Source of the DNA: Melampsora larici-populina 98AG31
Lineage: Eukaryota; Basidiomycota; Pucciniomycetes; Pucciniales; Melampsoraceae
Reading direction: 5' to 3'
NCBI RefSeq assembly: GCF_000204055.1
Contig: NW_006768779.1
Coordinates: forward strand, 961,283-1,025,282
Length of the DNA: 64,000 nt
The translations under genes and the position numbers were made by a program. The notes beneath the pieces were generated by a model that worked only from the letters and a program-made list of their open reading frames with translations, ran no database searches and was not told where the DNA came from. This document shows, piece after piece, positions 44,986-58,589 of this stretch; position 1 is the stretch's first letter, and every line of letters begins with the position of its first letter.

Positions 44986-47900
44986 ATGTTTCCTTCAATA
45001 TGTGTATCCAGATCCTTTCCCTTCAAGATAAGCAAAATCATAAAGGAGTCAAAGAAGTTGCCAACCAATTACATTGTACCAGTTGTTCACAAAAAACAAC
45101 CACCATCTTGTAAACTTCATTATGCCACTCCATACACCCAAATTGAAACTTTTCATTTGAGCACAGGCCTCTCAAATGGAATTGGATGTTCCAGTTCAGT
45201 CTCAAGTACAGCCTGGCCCTGTGTAACAATCCCACATAAGATGTAATCAGTGACATGAAGGGTACAACACATCACCGATTCGCGCTGAATTATGTTGTAT
45301 GTATACTCCCAAGCTGTACAACTATTCCTTTTTCTCTCTCATGCAGCAATATATATAATAGGCTAGACTGTTGGCATCTCAGAACCTCAACCCCCATCCC
45401 AGTCCCCTATTGATGGTCTTAAGATATTTTTGTATCTTGATGCATCAACAGATGTGAGGGAATCTATATTCAAAATTATACTTTGATACAAACCGGAAAA
45501 ATTTAGAATTAGATTTAAATTGACTTGGAACCTTATTGGCTCACACTGAACTGATGTGCATTGTCTCCATATCTACCAATGAATTGGATTCATTAACTGA
45601 ATCTCACAGATCAACATTTTGCTGAACCAAAACCAAAAGAATAAAAGACAAACAATCTGTCAGCCATCAAATACAGCTACCTCATCTCCTATACATATAC
45701 CAAACTGTCATCAATGATTGGCTGATGTTCACTTTTTTCTAATCCTCATATATATTTACATGTGGAAGTTTCCTTTCTTTACTAAATGATTCACATTGAA
45801 TTTTTTGGAACATAAACATTCAGTGTTCAGTCCTGATCCAAAGGCCACTTGCCAGAATTTCCTCCATTGAGATGAACACCTTACATCTGTGTTTTCCTTA
45901 TATATAGATAGCCCACCCTATAAGAATTATGTTTGATAATTGAAAGCTTTCCAAGACTTGCTGCATCTCACTTTGCACTCTTATATTCTACCTCACCTGT
46001 TGTTATTGATGGCATGTGTGTTGATTGCCCAAAAGTGAAAATATCTGAAGCTAAAGTAAAGACATATGGTTAAGGAAGACTAGCTTTGCTTGCTCTCAGT
46101 GTTTCAATATACACTTATGAAAACGTACCACAACTTCACTGGTTTTGACCATGATATTATCCATCAGATGAGTTATGAAATCTGGTAAGGCCTGCCAAGA
46201 ATAACAGATATGAGTGATTGGTTACCATGAGATATTCAATACCAAAGTTCCTCTCTTGCAAGGATTAAGATAGCCCTGCAATAATTGGGGACTTGTGTTA
46301 AGTTAGTATGTAACATGTGAGCTTGCCATGGACTCCTTTGTTTGATGAATACTCTCAAAACTCAACCAATTGCTTATGAATCCTGGCCATCTTACACACA
46401 TTATCATCTTGATAAAAGTTCTAAACAGCATTTCTTGATTCTCATCTGATTCTGTTTTATGATTTTTATATGTTGCTGTATTTCATATCTAGAACTTCCT
46501 TACTGCACCCCACCATTTTGAATTCCTGATTCACATTCATGGCTAATCAAGACTCAAACTGGATACAAACCAGTTTACGTAATTTAATTTTGTGATGGGT
46601 CACTATTTTGATGTTTTTGAATGCTTGCTCTGCTTTGTAGTGGTGTATGCTCAATTTTGATAAATTGGTCATACCAAATAATTCAGAAGCTCACAGATCC
46701 ATTGAACCTCATTCCAATGCCTACTGAACCAATTTTGTCATTCCAGCAACCCAGAGGAAAGAGATGAATTTTGTTGAGTTAGGATACAATCTCTGTTTCA
46801 ATTGTGCCTCAAGCTTGCCAGAAACTCCCCCACTTTAATTATAGTCAACAACAAGTCACACCTTTGCTTCTTTAGAACCCCCCACCGTTCTTAAATATAG
46901 TAATGATGACTAAACTTATAGTACTAGTTTACATACACACAAGATGTTTGTCTTCACAATTGTGGGCCCAATTTCAGGTATTGTTACAGTTAGTTCTTTG
47001 GTGATCTTCAAATGTTGTTGTTAGTACATAGACCAATGTATGTTTGGAAAATACAAAAGAAGACAGCTCCAAGAGCTAGGAACAAGATGTACATGTTTTT
47101 GACTTTTGCTCTCTTCTTGGTGACTAAGTATTTTTCTATATTGATACTTTTCTTGTCTGCCTGTAATATATTACTTATATTTTTTGCAGCGTAGGCTGTT
47201 CAGCTGGATCCAATAAATTCATGTTAAGTTACCATTGGATCAAGTCAAACACTTAAAGTCTTGGGTCCAAGTGTCAAGATTTTTGCAAAGAAAAGATACT
47301 TTTGCTTGAAAGAATCTATGAGGATACAAAAAAGGGTGGAGATCAATTCAATATTGGTTACATACACCTATCTTGCAAGATGAACCTGACTGAAGTGATA
47401 CATATTTGAGCTCTTTCAGAAGCAAGATCTTGTCAAGAGACTGACCTGATCACAATTAGCCTGTATGACTAGTTACCACACAACATGCACATAGGTTTTG
47501 CAGGAACACCAAACAAATTCACTGTGCCAATCCTCTTTAGTTATACTTTGCATAAATAATCATTCAGATACATAAGAGGCAATGATTGAATTAGAATTTA
47601 TAGATGTTGGCAAATTCTGAGGAGAACAGGACACACATGTGATCTGTCTGCACCAACATGGTTTTTTCCTACAGACACAGCGCTTGAAAAAGCCAACACA
47701 CAGGATAGAGGTAGAAGTCAGATGAGTTGGAGTTCCATGATAGAACTAAAGACAAGGGCATATTTTGGCTATTTAGCTCATAGAGGTCTTGAAAATATCA
47801 AAAAGGAGGAACCGTGCTCAAAGGCTTACTGATGATATTTACTTGCAATTTAAAGAATAAGATATGATTTATGTATGGTTTGGGAGAGGCAAGTAGTTCT

Positions 47901-49249
47901 GGAGGAAGTCTGGCTGCACCCCATCCAAGCAATTGGAGAATGGCAAGTTCAAGAATTAATTGGACAATAAATGTGAACAAATCCATCAAGCTGAATTGGG
48001 GATTATTTATTTGAAGTATCATCTTTGGGAAGGCTTAAATTTCACAAAGTCCCTCCCTTGACTATCTACTCATGAGGAAGGATATCTTTCCTATTTTTCA
48101 GGCTTTGTGACCCTATCCATTCCTTAATATATATCAGGTGCAAGTTTGATGTCAGTAACTCGGTCTAGTCAGGTGAAGCCAATGACAAAATTGTGAATAA
48201 AGGTTTTGAATTTGACTCCCAGTTACATCTGAGATCATGTTTGTAATTTGTTTGATAGAGACTTAAGACTGGTGTATCAGAAGTGTGTAGCATGATGAAG
48301 GAGCCTAGGCAGGTCCAAGAATCAGGTTGGAACATCAAATGAGATGACTAAAGGGTTGGTTGGCAAATCAAGTCCCGACTCTTGAAAAAGCTTGGGCCAA
48401 GACTTTGGCTTGGGCACAGGTGTGACGTGATTTTGATGCGTGATAAGGATTACAGGAGCATACACCGGGTTGCACAATCCTTGCCCGATGTTGCCCGCTA
48501 TGGGCTTCTTGCGGCACAGTTTTTGTAAGCTACTGAGCCTGTACACAGGTGTTTGAGTGATCTTACTTCAGGGCATTGGCGTAGGGCCATTTGTATGTGT
48601 GTGTATGTTCCTGTTATCATGATGAGAAGGCAAAACTCATGATAGGATTGTGTGAAAGGCAATTTGAATGGAAGATATGAAGTTTGAAAGTCTGATACGA
48701 ATTTAAATATCTTTATGACTCAAATGACGCCATAGTCAGGCAGCTTGATGAAAATTGATTGAAACCCGCTTACATATTCATCCCGGTAATCCTCGTTTAT
48801 CTTCACAACTTGATCGAGATGAAATGTTCTAAACCTCAGTGATTGATTCTCACCAGGATTCGTGTTGATTTCTGTTGAACGTTAATCACAATAGACTACA
48901 TACTAATTTGAACTTCCCTTTGTGATTTTGGTTTTATGTCGAATCTAGAACTCCCTTATCACCCCTGTCCATCCTACATCTTTGATTCGCATCCCTGGTT
49001 ACTTTAGAATCCAACTTGATCCATATCACTTTGCTTATCTAGTTTTGTAATAAGTCACTTTTTTGATGTGTTTGAATGCTAAACTTTACTTCGTTCGTTC
49101 AAGGTGTTAACTCGATATCTACAGTTTAAAAATAGAGGTATCACCCTTGTGTAAAACTTTCTCTAGCCTTATCGATCATCTTTGTTGTACCTGTTCCTTT
49201 ATCATTTTGATTGGATTAAATACTTTGGCATCATCAAACCGATCAGAGA
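44986..49249. other. CpG-poor repeat tract without recognised genes, with a CACTA-type relic
   Basis: No frame shows a known domain. CG dinucleotides are very rare, about half a dozen in 46000-48000. At about 46990-47150 the blocks GTTAGTACATAGACC, AGGAACAAGATGTACATG and TTTGCTCTCTTCTTGG match in order the right arm of CACTA copy B (GTTAGTACACTTATC, AGGGAACAAGATGCATAT, TTTGCTCTCCTCCTGG), so a third, one-armed relic of that family lies here. Confidence 0.5.
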
Positions 49250-51929
49250 ATGGGTTTATTAGCACTCGGTACCCCATTCGATTGGCCAGAATGTAGTTTG
49301 GTAAATGTCTTCACTTCCTTTCTTCCTTCTTACATCATGACATCATCATTTTACTCACTTGTTCGTTTGTTTTCTTCAATATATGCGCTTGGAATTATGT
49401 ATATCTAGTACGCTAATCATGTTCGTCGGAATGGGATTGCTCAACTCATCAAACTTTGGGATAAAACTCATTGTCAAGTCGGGCATCAGTTACTTTGGGG
49501 TGATGAGATTGAATATTTCTTGATTTCACTTGATCAGTCATCAAATCACGTGAACTTATCATTATCTCAACTTGAAGTACTACAACAACTTCGTTCGATC
49601 AACACATTGCAATTACCTAGGTCTGTTTACCTCTCTCTACCTTTTTACTTCTACATTGCGTTGATATCTCTTCTAAATCTTGGTCTGATCGTTCGTTTGA
49701 TCGCGCAGTTCAATCGACGTCTTGCCAACATTCCATCAAGAGTATGGAAGGTTCATGCTAGAATCAACCCCAGGCAAACCTTATGGTCCATCACTGGAAG
49801 ATTGTCTGAAGGTTGAATACGACATGCGATTCCGGTAATTCCTCATGACTTATTTTCAAGAAACCATTTACTGTCACGAACAATATTTTACCTGATCCAT
49901 GATGCTTGCTCTGGGTTTAATTCCATCAGGCGCAAGCTAGCTCAGAGTAGACTCTTGCCTCATCAACATTTAATCACCCTTACATCTTTTCCCACACTTG
50001 GTGCACCTGGCACTTTCACTGAACCTTATCACGCACCCTGTGGTCCAGTCGCGCAGAGCTTATTTCTCCCTGATCAAGTCATCAATGAACACGTTCGATT
50101 TCCGTATGTAAAGATCCACTACCATATTTATCATCTTTAACAATCACTGTGACTCACATTGACATGTTTTTACAAAGCACTTTGACTGCCAACATTCGTC
50201 AACGTCGTGGCTCGAAAGTGGCAATTTATCTTCCAATTTACCATGATACGCACACTCCGCGTCCCTTTCGAGATCCAACCATACTTTCCACTCCTAAAAA
50301 GATCCAGTCAGCTGATACGGTGCACCTGAACGGACATCGTCCGGATATCTTAATCCCCGATGATATACCTGATGATCATATCTACCTTGACGCAATGGGT
50401 TTCGGAATGGGCTGTTGCTGCCTTCAACTCACCTTTCAAGCGCAATCCGTTTCGCAGGCTCGTACCTTATATGATGCTCTTGTACCTATCGCTCCAATTA
50501 TGTTGGCTCTCTCAGCTGCGTCCCCGATCTATAAGGGCTTTCTCACCGACGTTGACTGTCGTTGGAGTGTCATTTCAGGCGCGGTGGATGATCGGAATCA
50601 GGCTGAGCGGGTCGAAGGTCGAGGGGTGCGTTCTGATTAGTTTTTGCCTTCTGCCTACTGTGGAATGGTCCATATAGAAACATGTGAGATGATCAGCGCA
50701 AAGCTAAACTTGAAACATTTTGCATCATTCCTCAGGAGCTCCCAAAATCACGTTATGATAGCGTTAGTGTGTATATTGCGGATGATCCAATTCATCGATC
50801 AGAGTATGATGACATACCAGCACCTCTCGACGCCGAGTTTGAGGCTGAATTGCTTTCAAACGGACTCGATCGACTCATTGCTCGGCACTTTGCTCATCTT
50901 TTCATTCGGGATCCACTTGTGGTGTTCTCAGAAACATTGAAAGACGTCTCGCCTGATTCGACGGATCATTTTGAGGTACCTGTGCTTCTCTTTAGTCTTG
51001 CAGTCGGGTCATGTCACCCAATGTTGCCAATACTTGAACTGCTCGAAATCACGACGACGATACCTACGTTTGAGTGAAGAGATGAGTGGATGTGATGTAA
51101 AGAAAGTTGATCGATCGTTTTCTTTTCCTCGCTTCTTCTTTCGGAAGAGTAGAATATCCAATCTACAAATTGGCAATCACTCAGATTCAAACCACCTCCG
51201 TCTATGGATTCTGAAATTGGGTGGAGAGTCGAATTCAGAACAATGGAAGTACAAATTACCGATTTTGAGAACGCGGCTTATTCGACCTTCATCACTTTAC
51301 TTGTTAGGGCAATTTTAGCTTTTGGATTAAATTTCTATATTCCACTTTCTAAGGTTGATATGTTTTTTTCTCTTGAAAGACTGTTCTTTGACTAATGAGA
51401 TTGTGTTTGTTTAGGTGGATGAAAATATGAAACGAGCACAACGCCGAGATGCATGTAAAACCGAACGGTTTTATTTTCGTAAAGAGGTTTTTCCCAACTC
51501 AAACAACACCAAAACAAGTGTACAAGAAGAGTATGAAGAAATGACCATCAATGAGATCATCAATGGGAAAGGAAACTATCTAGGATTGTTAGGGATTGTT
51601 AGAAAGTATATTGCAACTCAACCAGGAATAAAGGATAAATTAGAAAGGTATCTTGAATTAATCGAAGGTCGAGCTAGGGGTATGTATTCATTGAATGTCT
51701 TGTTCAATTACGAGTTGACTGATGGGATTGATGCGCACACATAGGCCGATTGATGACTACAGCGAGTTATTTAAGGAAAGTGGTGAAGGAAGACCCGAAC
51801 TATCAGCATGACAGTGTGGTAGGAGATCAAGTTACTCATGGAATTGTGATGAGAGCTAAAGGAATTGAAGAAGGTAGTATAGTAGCTGAAGAGCTCTTGG
51901 GGGCTGGATATGTTCGTGTTGATGTTTAA
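49250..51929 (+). CDS. GCS1: Glutamate-cysteine ligase (gamma-glutamylcysteine synthetase), nine exons
   Basis: Exons: 49250-49300, 49409-49620, 49709-49834, 49930-50103, 50178-50625, 50736-50975, 51153-51353, 51415-51679 and 51745-51929; about 633 residues, in the family range. The enzyme joins Glu and Cys with ATP, the first and limiting step of glutathione synthesis, in the cytosol. Family landmarks in order: [155 protein letters not shown] and [20 protein letters not shown]. The C-terminus ends [13 protein letters not shown]. All junctions preserve frame and no stop occurs, so it should be functional. The ATG at 49250 starts the conserved N-terminus directly. CpG-richer than flanking repeats. 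The next gene starts 690 bp downstream on the same strand. Confidence 0.95.
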
Positions 51930-52616
51930 AGAAGGGTTTTGGAAAGCATTTTCTCTCTCTATGGTTTTGCACTTCAAAGGTATAGTTTATCGGGGCATTG
52001 GGTTATGTTAGAGTTGGATGCAGGAATTAATGGAATATATGATGATATGTAGCTTTTCTTAGGTTTTTGTCTCATTTTCTGATTTTGTGGGTTTTGCTTT
52101 GTCGGGTTTGCGTATTTGAAGATTATAAATCATAGATCACATAGTTTCTATCTTGGGAGGTGACAAATTTTATAGGACCAGAATGCTCTTGCCTCTGCGC
52201 ACCATTGACCCAACCACAATACAGGGAGGAAAGTCAAGTCCTCTGTGTTGGAAAACCTAGAACTGTTGTGGGTTAGTGGAATCTGACGGTTCCAAATCAA
52301 GGAATTATCACTGGCAAGCATTAAATTCAGAGAAAAAGGCTTCAAGGTATTTGTACCATCTGAAGCATGATAGAAATTTGGTGAACTAAGACTATTCAAT
52401 TCACTGATCACACCAAAATTGAAGACAAGAGTTTCAAGCGGTACCGCTTGGCATGTGCCGCGAGTCGATCCGATGAACCTCTCCCCGATTGAGCAAGATA
52501 GCTGATCCGATCCGATAAGCCGGTGTCCATGAGGAGTGATCAATGCATGTCTCCAACGGTCACGAAAAAACTCATCACCAATTGCGATCACATTCACCAA
52601 ATATCTTTCAAGCAAG

Positions 52617-53483
52617 ATGTCCTTTGAACCTCAACCTTCGTCTTCTCGGTTAACTTCAAATGCTACATCACCATCAGAGCATCAACCCGAACCAGAAACC
52701 ATATCAGATGAAACTATTCCGCCAATTCAATTTGAACCATCAATTGAATCTGAATCACAACTCCAAACTACAATTCCAGCACCAGCACCACCTGTAAAAA
52801 AGACAAGAAGATCACATGTTGCTATTGCCAATGCAAGAGCTGATAAAAAAATTGGAACGACAATCTTACCTGTTACACGGGTTACAAGAGCAGCAAAACA
52901 AGATAAGGACATCAAAATCGTTAGCAAAGAAGCTGTCTTTTTGATTTCTATCGCTACTGTTAGTATCTTCTTATATTTTACATCAATTTCATGATGTAAG
53001 CGTGAAAACTTACCTTTTTTCCCTTTCAAATGCCTAAACGATAAGGAATTCTTTGTGAGAAAATTAACCGATTCAGCATTCTTGAACGCCAAACTTGAAA
53101 AACGCGTCTTTGTGAAATATAATGACGTCGGTAAATCACAGAGCCCTTATATCTTCTGTTTATCTCCAGATCTTCACGTGTTTCTGATCGTTGTTCTTCA
53201 AATTGAATCAGCCAAAGCAGTACAGGCCAATGACGAATATATCTGGTTGGACGACGTGATCCCGCTTTCTAAACCTCTCCTTGCAGTCCTCAATGATCCC
53301 ACCATACCATCATCCTCTACCGCACTTACCAACCAATTGCCTCAAGTTATAACTTCCCAACCATCTGGTACTAAGAATGGGTCAACCTCCTGTCCGCCTC
53401 CTGGTGATAACGGAATCGATCCTAAAGCACTAGAGGCAGATGCGATGGAAATGGACGATGTTGACGAACTGGAAGAGCTGTAA
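52617..53483 (+). CDS. Dpb3/POLE4-like histone-fold protein (DNA polymerase epsilon or chromatin-accessory type)
   Basis: Exons 52617-52958, 53046-53130 and 53212-53483; about 232 residues. After a polar N-terminus and a basic KKTRRS stretch comes one histone fold: LPVTRVTRAAKQDKDIKIVS, KEAVFLISIATEFFVRKLTD, then AKLEKRVFVKYNDVAKAVQ and DEYIWLDDVIP. This CBFD/NFYB-type fold pairs with a partner fold. In Dpb3/POLE4 it forms a DNA-binding dimer in polymerase epsilon; in CHRAC-type proteins it helps a remodeller. Which one cannot be settled here. The C-terminal 90 residues are Pro/Ser-rich and end in an acidic MEMDDVDELEEL tail, typical of such subunits. The start was set at MSFEPQPSS; an in-frame upstream ATG at 52536 is possible. 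Donors are GTTAGT and GTAAAT. A decayed duplicate of its 3' end lies at 54.5 kb. Confidence 0.75.
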
Positions 53484-54499
53484 TATTTCTTGAAGACAAA
53501 AAGGAAGACTGCAGCTCGTTGGCTGCGGCAGATATGGCTCCAAGCCAAATGATTATCATAATTACGGCGTCCGGAAACACTCTCCTGACTGCCTGAGTGT
53601 CACTTTGTTTCGCTTGACGATAGCCGGAGGAAGTCCAAAGAGACGACGTGAATATGTACTTTTTCAACCACGGATCTCAGCTACCTCAGTTCTCAAATGA
53701 TTTTCTCAGCATAGTTCTAGAGGTTTCGATGTAATTCTTTTAAGAAACCCGACAAACCATCCTAACGAAGACGATAAATTCTACTTGTGCATAAGCCTAT
53801 AATTGCTCATTGTCATACTCGAGTCGTACTGGGACATCCCACCCAGGACCCCATATCGTTCTGCATTCAAAGGTATTCTGGCCCTTTTCGAGTTTTCAAT
53901 CTCGTCCCTAGACGTCCACCGGATCTGTGTCGGGAGAGCTGCCCGAATAGGCCCACTTACTGCAAAGGAAAAGAGTCAACAGAGTTTCTACAGATCTCAC
54001 TTGGGAATTTTGAAGGACTCTTCTTGGAGTCAGCCTGAGCTACTTGTAGTACATTTAACATTGTCATTAGCAGGTAGCAAAATGGGACTGAAATATCATC
54101 AACAATAAATATTTTTTCATTTTACTTACAAGAGCAAAGAGGTCACTGATCAGCCACCCAAGAGACCCATATTAGACGTGACAGAACTAAATATATTCAC
54201 TTAGAAGAGGGCACAAAGAGTGAGCTGTATTGTCAAATGATTGAGGACAACTCTTGATTGGGACCACTCTCTTACTGACAGATGTACTAGCATCCAGATC
54301 AAACACCATATCAAACATCATATCAACAACCATGCTCATATTGCACATTCTTATTTAGATATCTTGACCCCTCAGATAATCATACCAACTATGCTTCTGC
54401 AGAAATTCACAGAAAATTGATGTTTCAAATTCAAAACAGTGACCAATAAACTTTAGTATATTTGTAAAACCCAGGAAATGCTAATATGAGTGCTTTGGG
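53484..54499. other. Stretch without a recognised gene
   Basis: Begins with the 3' flank of the histone-fold gene. Frames at 53787-54108 on the plus strand have no recognised domain. Confidence 0.35.
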
Positions 54500-54705
54500 C
54501 TCAGGTCAGGTCTCATCCACCTCCTGGCAATAACAGCATCAATCCCAAAGTACCAGCAGCAGATACAATAGAGATGGACAATATTGACAAACTAGGAAAG
54601 TTGTAGTATTTCTTGAAGGAGGGAGTGAACAGGAAGATTGTGGCTTGTGGCTGCAGGAGACATAGCTCCAAGCTGAATGATTATCATCATCATGGGTAGA
54701 TATTT
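54500..54705 (+). pseudogene. Decayed duplicate of the 3' end of the histone-fold gene
   Basis: 54507-54700 aligns with 53390-53575: CCTCCTGG, then a GATGCGATGGAAATGGACGA region here as GATACAATAGAGATGGACAA, then a stop and TATTTCTTGAAG followed by similar 3' flank (ATGGCTCCAAGCC here ATAGCTCCAAGCT). Most differences are G-to-A or C-to-T at former CpG sites. The coding tail is retained but the histone fold is not seen upstream. Confidence 0.75.
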
Positions 54706-57367
54706 GTCTGATCTTTCTTGAAGGCTCTTGCTTCTTGCCACCCACTAAGAGCATCACCACCAATGCCAAGTAGCTGTGGGAAAACATAATTAATTTGATC
54801 TTTTACCATATGGACCCAAGGCACTGGGCCATGTAAATCAATGTTTTTACTCACACCGGATGCATTTTTCATTTTTGGTATGCTACATGAAGTGTCCATA
54901 AAGGAAATATGTGAGACCACTTTTAACATAATTGGTGTCACTTTTGACATGGTATTCAAGCACTTGTGCATCATTGAAGTCCAACTGATATCATACTTCC
55001 CTATTAGAATACCACCTTCCCTACACTTGAAATCTTTGAACATTGATTGATCAACTGATTTGGCATGCTGGAATTCATGATCCATGTCATGGGTGGTGGC
55101 CATAGGCTTTTTCTCCCACTGCTAACAACTGACTGGCTGGGAAAGCATCTTAATTGAGAATGATTTACCAAAGTGTGTAATTTGAGTGTTGTGGGAATGT
55201 GCTGTGTTTTTCAAGGGTGCAGATACAGACAATGCAATTTTCCAATTTTGGAGCTTTTTGGATTGTCCTGATATCAAATTGGGATTGTTTCATTGTCACC
55301 ACAATGAGAGGAGGAATGATCTGTTGGCAGGACCTCTCCTTCTTAGATGTGTGCCACCTGTGAATCAATGATTGTTTTGAGTCACTTTGTAGATATGATT
55401 CATGATCTAAGTGGCACTTGTTGGAGGCCAGTGCTGCTCAGTGGTGAAAAACCAATTTGAAGCAGATTTAGACTAGGATAGAGCATCAAGTCCATCCAAT
55501 GTGCTCATGATGAGGAGGCAAGTTTCACTTCTTCCTTTATTGTTGTTTCACCTCTTCACCGTGTGGAGGAAAGTTTGACTCATCCAATTTTTCACATTCT
55601 CTCTACCACACTTGCCATAGTCTTCTTTGCTCTGTAGTTGGAATTCTTGACCATCAAGCAGAGCACTTGTATTTGGTACCACCAAGAAACATCTTTTTAA
55701 CAAAACATTGCACCAATCAATAATCTAGTGGGTCCATCAACTTTTGCCTCTGCACCAGAAAGCATTCCTCACCACAACTTTTATATTTGCTATCTACTAT
55801 GTTTTTCTCTCAAGGACAAGCCAAGTCCCCATTATCTCAACTTCAAAGAGAGGATGCTGACCCATTGTTCTCCTGCTGTGGCAACCAGACTCAAAGCCTT
55901 CCCATGTGCTGTCAATATACATGATTGGCGCCCTTTCTCCCTTGTTCATGAGGCTCTTGCCCTTACTGGCATGCCAAATGAGTTCTTCGATTGTTTCAAT
56001 CCTTTATTGATTCTGATGTAGACTGATCAGGTACTGAACTATAGGAGTGGGTAAAATGTTGATCTAAAAACTGATCACAGTTCCCATGGAGGGTGCCCTA
56101 GACATCAGGGGCCCTGAGTAGTACAAAGGCAACCCTTTGTACTTGTTGAAGCCCCCAATGTCTGGGACAGCCCACACAGGCACTGTGAATGGTGAATGGA
56201 CAAAATATTGGTCAGAGTTCAGTTTTGAGTCTGTTATCAAAATCAAAACACCGTCCAAATACATCTTCAAAGACACACTCAAATTCTTTAATAAAAATAC
56301 AAGGCTTAGCCTGGCCCCAGCTAAAAACAAAAGCGTCAAAAATTTATGTACAATATCCCGCTCCTGTTATACCTTCTCAGTTTGATGGTCTATTCCAAGA
56401 GCTCTATGTGAACCTGTGCAAACATAACCAAACACAGAGATCACATCACAGGCCTGTGATTAACACAAGTCCTGAACCAATTTCTCTGTCATATCCAGGA
56501 TTATATGATGGTTATCCCATGCTATTTGTTCATGTGATTCTAGTAGTGTCATTAGTCAAAGTACATGGCCAATATATACCGCTCCTTCAGCTGGTCCAAG
56601 TTCACAGACCATGGAACATCAGCCCAGTAATCAGTATGTCAATTCCACATTTTTCTAAAGTTGCCAATTACACCAAGTGTGGGACTGTGCTGAAAATCTA
56701 TTTCAATGTAAGGATGACACTATCAACCTCATTTTCTGTGACTTTATTACACTCAAAAGCTTTCAGCAGCCAAGCTAGAGATCAAGGTTGTGTTGACATC
56801 CACCACCAGAGACAAGGTTGTTGTTGAGATATTTGTAGCCAAAGTCACTGCCCTTTTGTGGCAATAAACTTACATTGCTCTGCATAGTATTTCCAAGCCT
56901 AAGAATCAGTGATGTTTCCCTTAATGTTGACAACTTTGTGTCTCACAACCCTCTTTGGATTTATCACACATAATACTCTTCCATTATTCTCAGCCCTTTT
57001 TTCTTTGGTTCCTGCTTGCTCAAGCTAAGTTCTTTCTCTCTTGTTTAGGTAGCTTTGGATGAAGACTTTCACTCAGAAGCAAGATCTTATTTCACTTGTG
57101 ATGTCTGGTGAAGTTAAGTGACAATCTCTCAAGTCCTGTTCATCACTCACAATATGTATCTTCATGCTGTAGCTTTACTATCTGACATCCAGTCTCTCCT
57201 TCTGTACTCATTCCCCATTTGCCCCATTTGACCAAGATGTTTGATCACTGCAATCATTGATCTGTGTGTGTACAAATTGAGGTTGTGGTGAACCTCCTGT
57301 TGGATGTGTGTACTCAGTTTCAATGCAGCATGTGTTGGTGCTATAATTACACCCATTGCACATGAGA
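54706..57367. other. Stretch without a recognised gene
   Basis: Several frames of 60-210 codons (54690-55103 minus, 55728-56021 plus, 56189-56827 plus) lack recognised domains and splice support. The tract is CpG-poor like other decayed repeat DNA here. Confidence 0.4.
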
Positions 57368-57433
57368 AAACTCAACAAAGTCCCACACAGTTAGTGCAAG
57401 CAACAGCTGACTATGTGGGACTTTGTTGAGTTT
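57368..57433. repeat. 66-bp foldback with 20-bp perfect arms
   Basis: AAACTCAACAAAGTCCCACA at 57368-57387 pairs exactly with 57414-57433. A minimal foldback element or cruciform site; no target duplication was seen. Confidence 0.65.
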
Positions 57434-57517
57434 AAAAATGGCTGTTAGAGTGTTATTATGGTTTCAATTGTATAGAAGTTGAGATGAATCGATCATTGGG
57501 AAGCCACAAATCATGTG

Positions 57518-58245
57518 TGTCAGCCCTGAGCCCTAATTACAGGACCATGGGCTAACAGTACCATATGTAATATCAAAATATTGTATAAAGCCATAAGCTA
57601 CATCTCAAGGCTCAGTGTCAAGAGCCACTTAAACACATGTATGTAATGTATTAAATACATAGTAAACCTAACCCAAGTGTCAACCACAAGTTGACACGTG
57701 AATAGACAAGACTCACACACCAACCACAAGTTGACACTGGAACTGAGACTATATAAACCCCCCCTTCTTCCCTAGAATCACCCCCCATCTTTTACTACAA
57801 TCACAACACAGAACCACATTTTACTTGACTCCTACTGAGAGGATCTTCAAGTACGTGGTTAGTTGTGTAGCTTGTTAAAGACCATTCTTGAGAATTACAG
57901 GTTCCATTGCTGAACACCCAAGGTACTGATTTCTGCGAGCCCAGGGCATTCATTGTCTCTAGAAATAAACCTTAAAGTAGCAAAGCTTCCTCCTTTTTAA
58001 GGAGTCTAAAGTAGCCTTCAGGATCTTTGGTTTACCAAAATGTAAAGCCTGCCCCTTGCAGTCTCACAAGGTTAGAGCACATTAGCTCTTTATTGCCCTT
58101 ATCTTTCCTTTCCATTTCTCAAATCCTCTTCTTAGAGGTCAACTAGCTGTAGTCTTCACTTGGGTGTAACATGTGAAGACCACACCTTCCTTTTCCTACT
58201 CTATTTTCTGTGAAGAGTACACCTAACAGCCGTGTACTCCTCACA
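57518..58245 (+). mobile_element. LTR with TATA box and primer-binding site, 728 bp
   Basis: Starts TGTCAGCCCTGAG and ends CTCCTCACA. CTATATAAACCCC at 57749-57761 is a TATA box. Immediately after the end, TTGGGGGCCTC (58248 on) looks like a tRNA primer-binding site, so this is a 5' LTR or its remnant. Start and end match those of the solo LTR at 10903-11900 (minus strand). No gag or pol frame follows; internal DNA is deleted or replaced. Confidence 0.65.
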
Positions 58246-58589
58246 ACTTGGGGGCCTCATTGGTGTTTTGTTCCTCCATCATCCTAGAAGATAAGACCAG
58301 TCTCTGCTATTCTCATAGATCATTTTTCTTCTGAACAATATAAACAAATCAAATAAAAAAATTAGGATTCTTTTTGATTAATATTGGTGGTGTGCATCAC
58401 CCTTAAAATCCTTGTTTTCGCTTTTATTCATTTAAGATCACATTGTTCTTTGCCTCCTCAACTTGTTTAGATCACATTCTTTTTACAAAAAGAGTGACAT
58501 ACCAGTTGTGCCCTATTTCCTCTATTTCAAATTCAATTTGAAATTATTACACACCCCATTTTTATTTTAGATTAAAGTTAAACAACAAC

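Noticed and set aside
52148..52615. 155-codon minus-strand frame between GCS1 and the histone-fold gene
   Set aside because: It covers the 5' region of the histone-fold gene on the opposite strand, has no recognised domain and ends exactly where the other gene begins; probably a chance frame.
55728..56827. Frames of 97 and 212 codons
   Set aside because: No domain, no splice support, CpG-poor decayed surroundings, and overlapping frames on the other strand.
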